This document shows positions 54,871-63,146 of a stretch of 64,000 nt of DNA, in pieces (positions within the stretch are counted from its first letter, which is position 1; every line of letters begins with the position of its first letter). Where the stretch lies: assembly GCF_001443045.1 (NCBI RefSeq), contig NZ_LKPJ01000001.1:6997-70996 (forward strand), read 5' to 3'. The DNA is from Burkholderia ambifaria (GTDB lineage: Bacteria > Pseudomonadota > Gammaproteobacteria > Burkholderiales > Burkholderiaceae). The position numbers were made by a program, and so were the translations under genes. Below the pieces are notes generated by a model that made no database searches, was not told the origin of the DNA, and saw only the letters and a list, made by a program, of their open reading frames with translations.

Positions 54871-57120
54871 CTACACGGCGACGAGCCGGCGCGCGTAGTC
54901 GGTCGGATCGAGCGGCCGGCCGAACAGGTAGCCCTGCTGCATGTCGCAGCCGATCTGCTGCAGGAACCACGACTGCGCCTGCGTCTCGACGCCTTCCGCG
55001 GTCACCTTCATCCCGAGCGAATGCGCCATCGCGACGACGGCCTGCGTGATCGCGACCGAGTCGCGATTATCGGGCACACCCGACACGAACGACCGGTCGA
55101 CCTTCAGGTTGTGCAGCGGAAACCGCTTCAGGTACGCGAGCGACGAATAGCCGGTGCCGAAATCGTCGACCGAGATCCGCACGTTCATGTCCGTGAGCGC
55201 CTCGAGCATCGGCAGCACGGTGTCCGTGTCGTTCATCAGCAATCCTTCGGTAATTTCCAGCTCGAGCGCGCCCGGATCGAGTCGCGTCTGCGCAAGGCAG
55301 CGGTCGACCGACTCGACGAGCCCTTCGTGGAACTGCCGCGGCGACAGGTTGACCGCAAGCATCAGGTCGGGCGCGATCGTGCGGCGCCATTCGGCGGCCT
55401 GCCGGCAGGCCGTTTCGAGCACCCACTGGCCGATCGCGACGATGAGCCCCGTATCTTCCGCGACCGGGATGAATTCCGCGGGCGACATCGGCCCGAGCTC
55501 GGGGCTCGTCCAGCGCAGCAGTGCTTCGGCGCCCACCGTCCGGCCGCTGCGCGCGTCGACGACCGGCTGGTAGGCGAGCCGCAGCGCATCCGAGGAGATC
55601 GCGCGCCGCAACGACTGCTCGATCGCGAAGCGGCGCTGCAGGCGCAGATTCAGTTGCGCGGTGAAGAACGTGAAGTGATTGCGGCCGCGCTGCTTCGCGT
55701 CGTACATCGCGGAGTCGGCATTGCGCATCAGCGTGACCGCATCGTCGCCGTCGCGCGGCGCAACGCTGATCCCGATCGACACGCCGAGCCAGTACTCGTT
55801 GTTCGCGATCGCGAACGGCTTCGCGATCGTGTCGATCACCTCGCGTGCGAGCACGGCCAGCTCGTCGGGATCATCGCAGTGGTCGACGAGGATCACGAAT
55901 TCGTCGCCGCCGACGCGCGTGAGCGCATGGCGCCCGCCCGCGCAGGCCGCGAGGCGCGCCGCGACGCTGCGCAGCAGCGCGTCGCCGGCGTCGTGGCCGG
56001 CCGTGTCGTTGACCTTCTTGAAACCGACGAGATCGATGAACAGGATCGCGACGCGCGCGGGCCCGTCCGCCGCATCGCGCGTGCCGAACAGCTCGCGCAT
56101 CCGCTCGGAGAGCCAGCGCCGGTTGTAGAGCCCCGTCAGCGCGTCACGCGTCGCCAGGTAGCGCAGCTGCTGCTGCGCTTCGCGCACGGGGCCGATGTCG
56201 TGAAACGACACGAGCACCGATTCGGGCTGCGTCTCGCCCGGCTTCACGATCGGCACCGCGTTGCCGCGCACCCAGATGATGTCGCCGTCCGCGAGCCCGA
56301 AGCCGACCGAGTAGTCGAGCAGCGGCATGGCCGTGACGAATGCGCGCCGGGTCGGCCATTCGTCGGGCGCGATCGGCGTGCCGTCCTCGTGCAGCTTGTA
56401 CAGGACCACCGTCGACAGCCGGCGTCCGACGAGGTCGCCCTTCACGCGCATCATCCGGTTCGCGCTCGGATTGCTTGCGACCACCACGCCGTCGGGCGAC
56501 ACGACGAGAATCCCCTCGTTCAGGCTGTTGACGACCAGGCGGTGATGTTCCTCGCTGCGTGCGAGCTGCCGCGCGATCCAGTCCTGGTGCACCGCAAGGC
56601 CGACGCTGTTGCCGATATCGCGCAGCAGGTCGGTTTCCGCGTCGCTGGGCCGCCGCGGCATACGGTGATAGACGGCGAACGCGCCGAGCACGGTACCCGT
56701 ATCGTCCAGGAACGGCACCGACCAGCACGCGCGCAGGCCGAGCGGCAGCGCGAACGCACGATAGTCGGCCCACAGCGGATCGGTTTCGATATCCTCGACG
56801 GCGATCATCCGGCGCTCGTACATCGCCGTGCCGCACGAGCCCGCGGCGGGCCCGATCGATGCGCCTTCGATCGCGGTGCTGTACTGCGCGGGCAGCGACG
56901 GCGCGGCGCCGACGTGCACATGCACGCCGTCCGCGTCGAGCAGCAGGATCGTGCACGACGCGCCGTCGCCGAGCAGCGCCTCGGCGCGCCGGCAAACCTC
57001 GACGAGCAGTTCCGGCAGCGGTGTGTTGCGCGTGATCAGCCTCAGCACGCTTTGCTCGGACGCGAGGACTTCCGCCGCAAGACCGAGGCTGTAGCGAGAA
57101 CTTTGCGGTTCGGTATTCAA
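54871..57120 (-). CDS. GAF-PAS-GGDEF-EAL c-di-GMP regulator
   Basis: A 749-residue cytoplasmic protein. A GAF domain is at about 25-185 (GPAAGSCGTAMYERRMI), a PAS domain at about 190-320 (NSLNEGILVVSPDGVVVASN), a GGDEF domain at about 325-490 with the motif VGGDEFVIL, and an EAL domain at about 495-745 with AEALLRW, NLSPRQFHE, DDFGTGYSSLAYLKRFP and EGVET. Catalytic motifs of both domains look intact, so it could make or break c-di-GMP. It starts at TTG, with AGGA upstream. It converges on wspR with only four bases between the stops. Confidence 0.92.
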   Translation of the reverse strand: MNTEPQSSRYSLGLAAEVLASEQSVLRLITRNTPLPELLVEVCRRAEALLGDGASCTILLLDADGVHVHVGAAPSLPAQYSTAIEGASIGPAAGSCGTAMYERRMIAVEDIETDPLWADYRAFALPLGLRACWSVPFLDDTGTVLGAFAVYHRMPRRPSDAETDLLRDIGNSVGLAVHQDWIARQLARSEEHHRLVVNSLNEGILVVSPDGVVVASNPSANRMMRVKGDLVGRRLSTVVLYKLHEDGTPIAPDEWPTRRAFVTAMPLLDYSVGFGLADGDIIWVRGNAVPIVKPGETQPESVLVSFHDIGPVREAQQQLRYLATRDALTGLYNRRWLSERMRELFGTRDAADGPARVAILFIDLVGFKKVNDTAGHDAGDALLRSVAARLAACAGGRHALTRVGGDEFVILVDHCDDPDELAVLAREVIDTIAKPFAIANNEYWLGVSIGISVAPRDGDDAVTLMRNADSAMYDAKQRGRNHFTFFTAQLNLRLQRRFAIEQSLRRAISSDALRLAYQPVVDARSGRTVGAEALLRWTSPELGPMSPAEFIPVAEDTGLIVAIGQWVLETACRQAAEWRRTIAPDLMLAVNLSPRQFHEGLVESVDRCLAQTRLDPGALELEITEGLLMNDTDTVLPMLEALTDMNVRISVDDFGTGYSSLAYLKRFPLHNLKVDRSFVSGVPDNRDSVAITQAVVAMAHSLGMKVTAEGVETQAQSWFLQQIGCDMQQGYLFGRPLDPTDYARRLVAV

Positions 57121-57376
57121 GATGAATCCTGCCGTCAGTTCGACCGGGTTCTGATGCGCCCGATTCGTTAGCGATCCTTCGTGCCGTTTTTTGTCGCCCC
57201 GGGTTTACGCTAGCCCGGGGCGTCCCCATGCGTGCGCGCCGCAACGCGCACCAAGTTACATTTAACACCAATCCACGCCGCCCCGCGCATCCGCGCGCAT
57301 CAGGGCTTACGCGCGGTTGCGGCCGCCATGCGTGCCGCAGCGCGATTCATCAGACGGTTGCCGCGCGTCGCACCGC

Positions 57377-57826
57377 TCACGCATTCGCGCCGGGCGGCTC
57401 GCGCGTGACGGCCTTCAGCGCGTCGATCGCGGCCGTCACCGACCCGCTCGCGGGCGCCGCGTACAGCGCGCCGACCGTGTCGGGCATCGTCGACGGCTTC
57501 AGCGGCAGGCGGCGAACGCGCGGGCCGACGGCGCGAACAGGCACGGCGTCTGTTCGGCGACCGCACGGTTGGTCTGCCATGACACCGATTCCATCAGCAC
57601 GGCCGGCGGCGGCAGGCATGCCTTCGCGAACTCGGCGTCGAGCGCCGCGTGCGCCGGCGAACCGAGCGGCGGCGCGATCCACGGAAACGCCGCCGCGTCT
57701 CGCCATCTGACGCGCGGGCGCAGCAGCAGCGGATGACGCGGCGCGCACACGACGATCATGTCGTCGCGATAGAGCGGCGTGATGCCGATCCGCGACGGGA
57801 AAGTTCAAGTGCGGATCCGCAAGCAT
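57377..57826 (-). pseudogene. Truncated and frameshifted LysR effector-domain remnant
   Basis: In one frame, 57499-57800 reads RIGITPLYRDDMIVVCAPRH, FPWIAPPLGSPAHAALDAEF and ESVSWQTNRAVAEQT, typical of a LysR substrate-binding domain. In another frame, 57377-57500 reads RRLPLKPSTMPDTVGALYAA and IDALKAVTREPPGANA, the matching C-terminus. Near 57800 another frame supplies ADPHLNFP. So at least one and probably two frameshifts are present, and the DNA-binding N-terminus is gone. It cannot regulate. Confidence 0.75.
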
Positions 57827-57830
57827 CACT

Positions 57831-57850
57831 GAGCGCCCCGGCGGGCGCTC
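57831..57850 (-). terminator. Hairpin between small gene and LysR remnant
   Basis: A perfect eight-base stem GAGCGCCC/GGGCGCTC with a CGGC loop starts six bases after the stop of the minus-strand small gene. It has no U-run but is a probable terminator for it. Confidence 0.55.
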
Positions 57851-57856
57851 GTGAAG

Positions 57857-58084
57857 CTAGACCACGTGGTAGCTCGCCGACGGGTAAGCCGTCTCCAGCG
57901 CGGCCCTGAGATCCGCGTCGGACGCCGTGGCCGACGTGAACGCAGCCGTCGTGGTGCTCGCCGTATAGGCCAGCGTCACGGCCCACGTCGGATGGTCCTG
58001 GTTGAGGTTGTCGCGCGTGGCTTGCGCGCTGAGCTGGCTCGGGCCGCCGTCCGGCCTGAACCCGTAGACTGAAATGGTTGGCAT
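57857..58084 (-). CDS. Small protein of unknown function
   Basis: A 75-residue protein beginning MPTISVYGFRPDGGPSQLSA and ending DADLRAALETAYPSASYHVV, with a Thr/Ala/Ser-rich middle. AAGGA lies eight bases before the ATG and a hairpin follows the stop, which support it as a real gene. No family, signal peptide or membrane segment is recognised. Confidence 0.6.
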   Translation of the reverse strand: MPTISVYGFRPDGGPSQLSAQATRDNLNQDHPTWAVTLAYTASTTTAAFTSATASDADLRAALETAYPSASYHVV

Positions 58085-58396
58085 GGCATGTCCTTCCCGG
58101 TTGGTTGAGGGGCGCCGCCGGCACGCACCGGCAACGAGGCCAGCGTAGGCGCCGCACACGCGAGCGAGAATGTGCCGAAGGTCAGTGCCGAAGGCCCGTG
58201 ACTTGCGTTGCCGCACCGGCTTCCCCAACCCGCCTTCCCAACGCGGCGCGACGCGCTCCAGCCACCCCCGGGGTTCATCGCGACGCCGCGGCCAGCCGCG
58301 TTGGCGGAACCGTGCTTCAATGTCGTTAGAACCGGCGTCGCGCGCTGCCGCCGCGCAGCGCATTGCACCCCTTCCACCGACCTGCACGGAAATCCC
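58085..58396. other. GC-rich intergenic region
   Basis: About 310 bases between the small gene and the dehalogenase. A minus-strand frame reads VGKAGWGSRCGNASHGPSAL, which has no ribosome site. I regard it as non-coding, possibly part of a dispersed repeat. The short direct repeat GTGCCGAAGG occurs twice near 58172 and 58185. Confidence 0.4.
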
Positions 58397-59119
58397 ATGA
58401 CGAACCCTGCCGACATCAAGGCGCTCGTTTTCGACGTGTTCGGAACGATCGTCGACTGGAGAAACGGCGTCGCGCGCGAAGCCGCCACGTTCCTGGCACG
58501 CCATGCGCCGGATCTCGATCCGTTCGAATTCGCCGATGCGTGGCGCCGCGAATATTCGCCGTCGATGGAGGAAATCCGCAGCGGGCGCAGGCGCTACGTG
58601 CGGCTCGACGTGCTGCATCGCGAGAACCTCGTGCGCACCCTCGATCGCTACGGCATCGACGGTGCGCCCGATGAAGAGATCGACGCGCTCAACCTCGCGT
58701 GGCACCGACTCGATCCGTGGCCCGATTCCGTCGCGGCGCTGCAGCGGCTCAAGCAGCGCTACGTGATCGCGCCGCTGTCGAACGGCAACATCCGGCTGAT
58801 GATCGACGTCGCGAAGCACGGCGGCCTGCCGTGGGACGCGATCCTCGGCGCGGAAGTCGCGCACGCGTACAAGCCGTCGCCGAAGGTCTATACCGATGCG
58901 GTCGAGATTCTCGGCGTCGCGCCGGCCGAGCTGTGCCTGGTCGCCGCGCACAACGGCGACCTCGCCGCCGCGCGGCAACTCGGACTGTCGACCGCGTTCG
59001 TGCTGCGGCCGACCGAACACGGGCCCCATCAGACGACGGACCTGAAAGCCGACGATGCGTGGGACTTCGACGTCAAGGACCTGAATGAGCTCGCGGATCG
59101 GCTCGGTTGTCCGGGTTGA
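58397..59119 (+). CDS. Haloacid dehalogenase, type II (HAD superfamily)
   Basis: A 240-residue HAD hydrolase: nucleophile Asp in LVFDVFGTIVDWR, then SNGNIRLM, the Lys in AYKPSPKVY and the acidic loop in VAAHNGDLAAARQLG. These are motifs of L-2-haloacid dehalogenases, which remove halide from 2-haloacids, but many close relatives act on phosphates. The residues that set haloacid specificity cannot be judged with certainty by eye. It stands alone, with no strong ribosome site (the sequence before the ATG is GGAAATCCC). Confidence 0.88.
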   Translation: MTNPADIKALVFDVFGTIVDWRNGVAREAATFLARHAPDLDPFEFADAWRREYSPSMEEIRSGRRRYVRLDVLHRENLVRTLDRYGIDGAPDEEIDALNLAWHRLDPWPDSVAALQRLKQRYVIAPLSNGNIRLMIDVAKHGGLPWDAILGAEVAHAYKPSPKVYTDAVEILGVAPAELCLVAAHNGDLAAARQLGLSTAFVLRPTEHGPHQTTDLKADDAWDFDVKDLNELADRLGCPG

Positions 59120-59206
59120 GGGCCGGCCAGCCGCCTGATCGCCACGCGTCGGCCCGCCGGGCGAATCACCGCCGCCGCGCCGGTCGTCCGTCAAACCGCC
59201 GATCCG

Positions 59207-60166
59207 TTATTCCGGATCCCCGACGAACCGAAGCCGCTCCGACTCCCCCATCAGCAACGCGCGGTTCGCGTCCGCCGCCGCGCGCAGGTAGTCCCACAGG
59301 GCCGTCACGCGCCGCAGCTTGCGCAGATCCTCGCGACAGGTCAGCCAGAAGCACCGCGTGACCATCACGTCGTCCGGCAGCACCGGCACCAGCGCCGGCT
59401 GCGTGGCCGCCATGAAGCACGGCAGGATCGCGAGCGCGCCGCCCTGCAGCGCCGCGAACACCTGCGCGATCACGCTCGTCGTGCGCAACCCGGCCGTCGC
59501 GCCCGGCACCGCGCGCTCCAGGTACAGCAGTTCGCTGCTGAACGCGAGATCGTCGACGTAGCTGATGAACGCATGCTGCGCGAGATCGGCGGTGCAGGCG
59601 ATCGGCGGATGGTTCGCCAGATAGTCGCGCGTCGCATAAAGCCGCAACTGGTAGTCGCACAGCTTCGTGACCACGTAAGGTCCGCGCTCGGGGCGCTCGA
59701 GCGTGATCGCGAGATCGGCCTCGCGCTTCGGCAGGTTGACGAAATGCGGGACCGGCAGCAGGTCGACCGTCACGTGCGGATGCGCGACGCGAAACTGCGC
59801 AAGCTGCGGCGCGAGGAAAAAGCAGCCGAACCCTTCGGTCGACCCGATCCGCACGTGGCCCGACAGCGCCTCGCCGGTGTTCGCGACCTGGTCGCACGCG
59901 GACTGCACGGTCGTCTCCATCGCATCCGCATACGCGACGAGCCGCTGCCCCTCGGCCGTCAGCGTGAAGCCGCCGGAGCGCGACTTGTCGAACAGCAGCG
60001 TGCCCATCGCGGCCTCGAGCGCGCGAATGCGCCGCGCGACGGTCGTGTAGTCGACGCCGAGCCGCTTCGCCGCGCCGCTCGCGCGCTGCGTGCGTGCGAC
60101 TTCGAGGAAAAAGCGCAGGTCGTCCCAGTTCAGGTTGCCGGAAACCGGCTCGGTGGCGTGTCGCAT
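59207..60166 (-). CDS. LysR-family regulator of the mmsAB-type cluster
   Basis: A 319-residue LysR regulator. The helix-turn-helix is at about 12-70 (LRFFLEVARTQRASGAAKRL, then VDYTTVARRIRALEAAMG), followed by the effector domain (GFGCFFLAPQLAQFRVAHPH). MRHATEPV is taken as the start; an upstream ATG adds only basic residues. It is divergent from the MFS/mmsA/mmsB operon, with a 20-base palindrome between, so it probably regulates that operon. Confidence 0.87.
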   Translation of the reverse strand: MRHATEPVSGNLNWDDLRFFLEVARTQRASGAAKRLGVDYTTVARRIRALEAAMGTLLFDKSRSGGFTLTAEGQRLVAYADAMETTVQSACDQVANTGEALSGHVRIGSTEGFGCFFLAPQLAQFRVAHPHVTVDLLPVPHFVNLPKREADLAITLERPERGPYVVTKLCDYQLRLYATRDYLANHPPIACTADLAQHAFISYVDDLAFSSELLYLERAVPGATAGLRTTSVIAQVFAALQGGALAILPCFMAATQPALVPVLPDDVMVTRCFWLTCREDLRKLRRVTALWDYLRAAADANRALLMGESERLRFVGDPE

Positions 60167-60204
60167 CGGCGGGAAAAAGGGCAGGAGTCTCCGGGCCGGC
60201 AATC

Positions 60205-60224
60205 GATATGCATAAATGCATATC
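60205..60224. promoter_or_regulatory. 20-base inverted repeat, candidate LysR operator
   Basis: GATATGCAT-AA-ATGCATATC has perfect nine-base arms around two bases, in the AT-rich spacer between the LysR gene and the MFS gene. It lies 98 bases from the MFS start and 38 from the LysR start. This is a strong candidate for the regulator's own site. Confidence 0.65.
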
Positions 60225-60322
60225 CAACCGGTTTTCTTGTCGGTACATCATGGATTCGCGCATAACTATACTCGACCCTGACCTGCGGACCATGAGCCGC
60301 GGGCAATAAATTCGGAGACACC

Positions 60323-61642
60323 ATGCAGACGCGATCCACCCTCGATGAGCATGCGACAGTCGCGGCGCCGGCACCCGCCCGCACCGCGAAGCATTACCTG
60401 CTGGCCGGCTGGGCCAGCATGGCCGGCACCACGATCGAGTGGTACGACTTCTTCCTCTACGGCACCGCCGCCGCGCTCGTATTCAACCGCATCTTCTTCC
60501 CGTCGCTGGACCCCGTCGTCGGCACGCTCGCCGCGTTCGGCACGTTCGCGGTCGGCTTCATCGGCCGTCCGATGGGCGGCATCGTGTTCGGCCACTTCGG
60601 CGACCGCATCGGCCGCAAGTCGATGCTGATGATCACGTTGCTGCTGATGGGCGTGCCGAGCATGATCATCGGGCTGATCCCGTCGTACGACCGCATCGGC
60701 TATTGGGCCGCCGCACTCCTGATCGCGATGCGCTTCCTGCAGGGGATGGCGGTCGGCGGCGAATGGGGCGGCGCGGTGCTGATGGCCGTCGAACACGCGC
60801 CGAAGGGCCGCAAGGGGCTGTTCGGCAGCCTGCCGCAGACGGGCGTCGGGCTCGGCCTGATCCTGTCGTCGGTCGCGATGGCCGCGGTGGCTGCGCTACC
60901 GGACGCCGACATGCTGTCGTGGGGCTGGCGCGTGCCGTTCCTCGCGAGCATCGCGCTCGTCGGCCTCGGCTGGTTCATCCGCGCGAAGGTGCCGGAGTCG
61001 CCTGACTTCGAGAAGATGCAGCGCCAGGGCAAGGCCGAGAAGTCGCCGGTGACGGCCGCGCTGCGCCGCCATCCGCGCGAGGTGCTGACGATCGTCGGCG
61101 CGCGCGCCGCCGAGAACACGTGGTTCTATATGGTCGTCACGTTCGCGCTCGCTTACGCGACGCAGCAGCTGCATCTGCCGAAGGCCGAGATGCTGCACGC
61201 GATCACGGCCGGCGCGGCGCTGTCGCTCGTCACGATGCCGCTGTGCGGACACCTCAGCGACCGCATCGGCCAGCGCCGGATGTTCGCGATCGGCCTCGTG
61301 CTGATGTGCGCGTTCGCCGCGCCGTTCTTCATGATGCTCGGCACGCAGCAGACGTCGTATGCATGGTGGGCGATCGTGCTCGGCCTCGGCGTCGTGTTCC
61401 CGATCCTCTATGCGCCGGAATCGCTGTTGTTCGCGCAGCAGTTCCCGGCGGAAATCCGCTACAGCGGCATCTCGCTGTCGGTGCAGCTCGCCGGCGTGAT
61501 CGGCGGCGGCTTCGCGCCGATGATCGCGACGTCGCTGCTCAAGGCCGGCGGCGGCCAGCCGCACTATGTGATCGCGTATCTCGTCGGTTTCGGCGTGTTC
61601 GCGCTCGCGTGTACCGCACTGATGCGTCCGCCGCGCCCGTAA
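60323..61642 (+). CDS. MFS transporter, metabolite:H+ symporter (MHS) family
   Basis: A 439-residue transporter with 12 transmembrane segments. The MHS signature GTTIEWYDFFLYGTAAALVF is at about 35-54; GRPMGGIVFGHFGDRIGRKS is the loop 2-3 motif and FLQGMAVGGEWGGAVLMAVE marks TM4-5. Relatives carry short organic acids, such as alpha-ketoglutarate, proline or shikimate. It heads the operon with mmsA and mmsB, so an organic acid from valine catabolism (for example 3-hydroxyisobutyrate) is the best guess. GGAG lies before the ATG. Confidence 0.9.
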   Translation: MQTRSTLDEHATVAAPAPARTAKHYLLAGWASMAGTTIEWYDFFLYGTAAALVFNRIFFPSLDPVVGTLAAFGTFAVGFIGRPMGGIVFGHFGDRIGRKSMLMITLLLMGVPSMIIGLIPSYDRIGYWAAALLIAMRFLQGMAVGGEWGGAVLMAVEHAPKGRKGLFGSLPQTGVGLGLILSSVAMAAVAALPDADMLSWGWRVPFLASIALVGLGWFIRAKVPESPDFEKMQRQGKAEKSPVTAALRRHPREVLTIVGARAAENTWFYMVVTFALAYATQQLHLPKAEMLHAITAGAALSLVTMPLCGHLSDRIGQRRMFAIGLVLMCAFAAPFFMMLGTQQTSYAWWAIVLGLGVVFPILYAPESLLFAQQFPAEIRYSGISLSVQLAGVIGGGFAPMIATSLLKAGGGQPHYVIAYLVGFGVFALACTALMRPPRP

Positions 61643-61764
61643 GCGCTCCGAAGTACCGGCCCGCATCGCCCCGATTCCCGTTTGACCTGCCGTTCGCCGT
61701 GGCTGCACGCGCGACGGACGCAGGCCGCCCTTTTTCTTCGCACCACCGTTTCCCGGAGACATCC

Positions 61765-63132
61765 ATGAACGCCGCAGTTCCCCAGACCACCCTCGCCCTG
61801 CCCACCGCCAAGCTGCTGATCGACGGCGCGTTCGTCGAATCGCAAAGTGCCGAATGGGGCGACATCGTCAACCCCGCGACGCAGGAAGTGATCGGCCGCG
61901 TGCCGTATGCGACGCTCGACGAGGTCGATGCCGCGATCGCGTCCGCGCAGCGCGCATTCCAGACCTGGAAGACGACGCCGATCGGCGCGCGGCTGCGCAT
62001 CATGCTGAAGTTCCAGGATCTCGTGCGCCGCAATCTCGAACGGATCGCGCACACGCTGACGGCCGAGCAAGGCAAGACGCTGCCCGACGCGCAGGGCGAT
62101 ATCTTCCGCGGCCTCGAAGTGGTCGAGCACGCGTGCTCGATCGGTACGCTGCAGCAAGGCGAATTCGCGGAGAACGTCGCGGGCGGCGTCGACACCTACA
62201 CGCTGCGCCAGCCGATCGGCGTGTGCGCGGGCATCACGCCGTTCAACTTCCCCGGGATGATCCCGCTTTGGATGTTCCCGATGGCGATCGTGTGCGGCAA
62301 CACGTTCGTGCTGAAGCCGTCCGAACAGGATCCGCTGTCGACGATGCAGCTCGTCGAGCTCGCGATCGAGGCCGGCGTGCCGCAGGGCGTGCTGAACGTG
62401 GTGCACGGCGGCAAGACGGTGGTCGACCGTCTCTGCACGCACCCGGACATCAAGGCGATCTCGTTCGTCGGCTCGACGCGCGTCGGCACGCACGTGTACA
62501 ACCTCGGCAGCCAGCACGGCAAGCGCGTGCAGTCGATGATGGGCGCGAAGAACCACGCGGTGGTGCTGCCCGATGCGCACCGCGAGCAGGCGATCAACGC
62601 GCTGGTCGGCGCGGGCTTCGGCGCGGCGGGCCAGCGCTGCATGGCGACCTCGGTCGTCGTGCTGGTCGGCCGTGCGCGCGACTGGCTGCCCGATCTGGTC
62701 GAGAAGGCCAAGGCGCTGAAGGTCAACGCGGGCGCCGAAGCCGGCACGGACGTCGGCCCGGTCGTATCAAAGGCCGCGAAGGCACGCGTCCTGTCGCTGA
62801 TCGACGCCGGCGTGAAGGAAGGCGCGACGCTGCTGCTCGACGGCCGCGACGTGAAGGTGCCCGGCTACGAGCAGGGCAACTTCGTCGGCCCGACGATCTT
62901 CTCGGGCGTGACGACCGACATGTCGATCTATACGGAAGAAATCTTCGGGCCGGTGGTGGTCGTGCTCGAAGCCGACACGCTCACCGGTTCGCGCGGCTCG
63001 AAGCTTGGCGATCTCGGCCCGTACGGCAAGCAGGTCGTGCAGTTCTACACGCAGACGAAGACGATCACCGCGCGCTGGTTCGACGACGACGCGACGGCCG
63101 GCGGCGTGAACACGACGATCGCGCTGCGCTGA
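61765..63132 (+). CDS. mmsA: Methylmalonate-semialdehyde dehydrogenase with in-frame deletion
   Basis: A 455-residue CoA-acylating aldehyde dehydrogenase of the MmsA type; relatives have about 500 to 510. It would turn (methyl)malonate semialdehyde into propionyl- or acetyl-CoA. The catalytic Cys is C292 in GQRCMATS; TPFNFPGMIPLWMFP and EEIFGPVVVV are intact. After EADTL (L406) the chain jumps directly to TGSRGSKLGDLGPYG. The segment normally between, about 50 residues with the YGNGT..FT and VGIN.P.PVP motifs, is missing at 62982/62983, in frame. Activity is doubtful. The C-terminus is otherwise complete. mmsB follows after 14 bases. Confidence 0.88.
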   Translation: MNAAVPQTTLALPTAKLLIDGAFVESQSAEWGDIVNPATQEVIGRVPYATLDEVDAAIASAQRAFQTWKTTPIGARLRIMLKFQDLVRRNLERIAHTLTAEQGKTLPDAQGDIFRGLEVVEHACSIGTLQQGEFAENVAGGVDTYTLRQPIGVCAGITPFNFPGMIPLWMFPMAIVCGNTFVLKPSEQDPLSTMQLVELAIEAGVPQGVLNVVHGGKTVVDRLCTHPDIKAISFVGSTRVGTHVYNLGSQHGKRVQSMMGAKNHAVVLPDAHREQAINALVGAGFGAAGQRCMATSVVVLVGRARDWLPDLVEKAKALKVNAGAEAGTDVGPVVSKAAKARVLSLIDAGVKEGATLLLDGRDVKVPGYEQGNFVGPTIFSGVTTDMSIYTEEIFGPVVVVLEADTLTGSRGSKLGDLGPYGKQVVQFYTQTKTITARWFDDDATAGGVNTTIALR

Positions 63133-63146
63133 AGGGGAGCCTGTAC

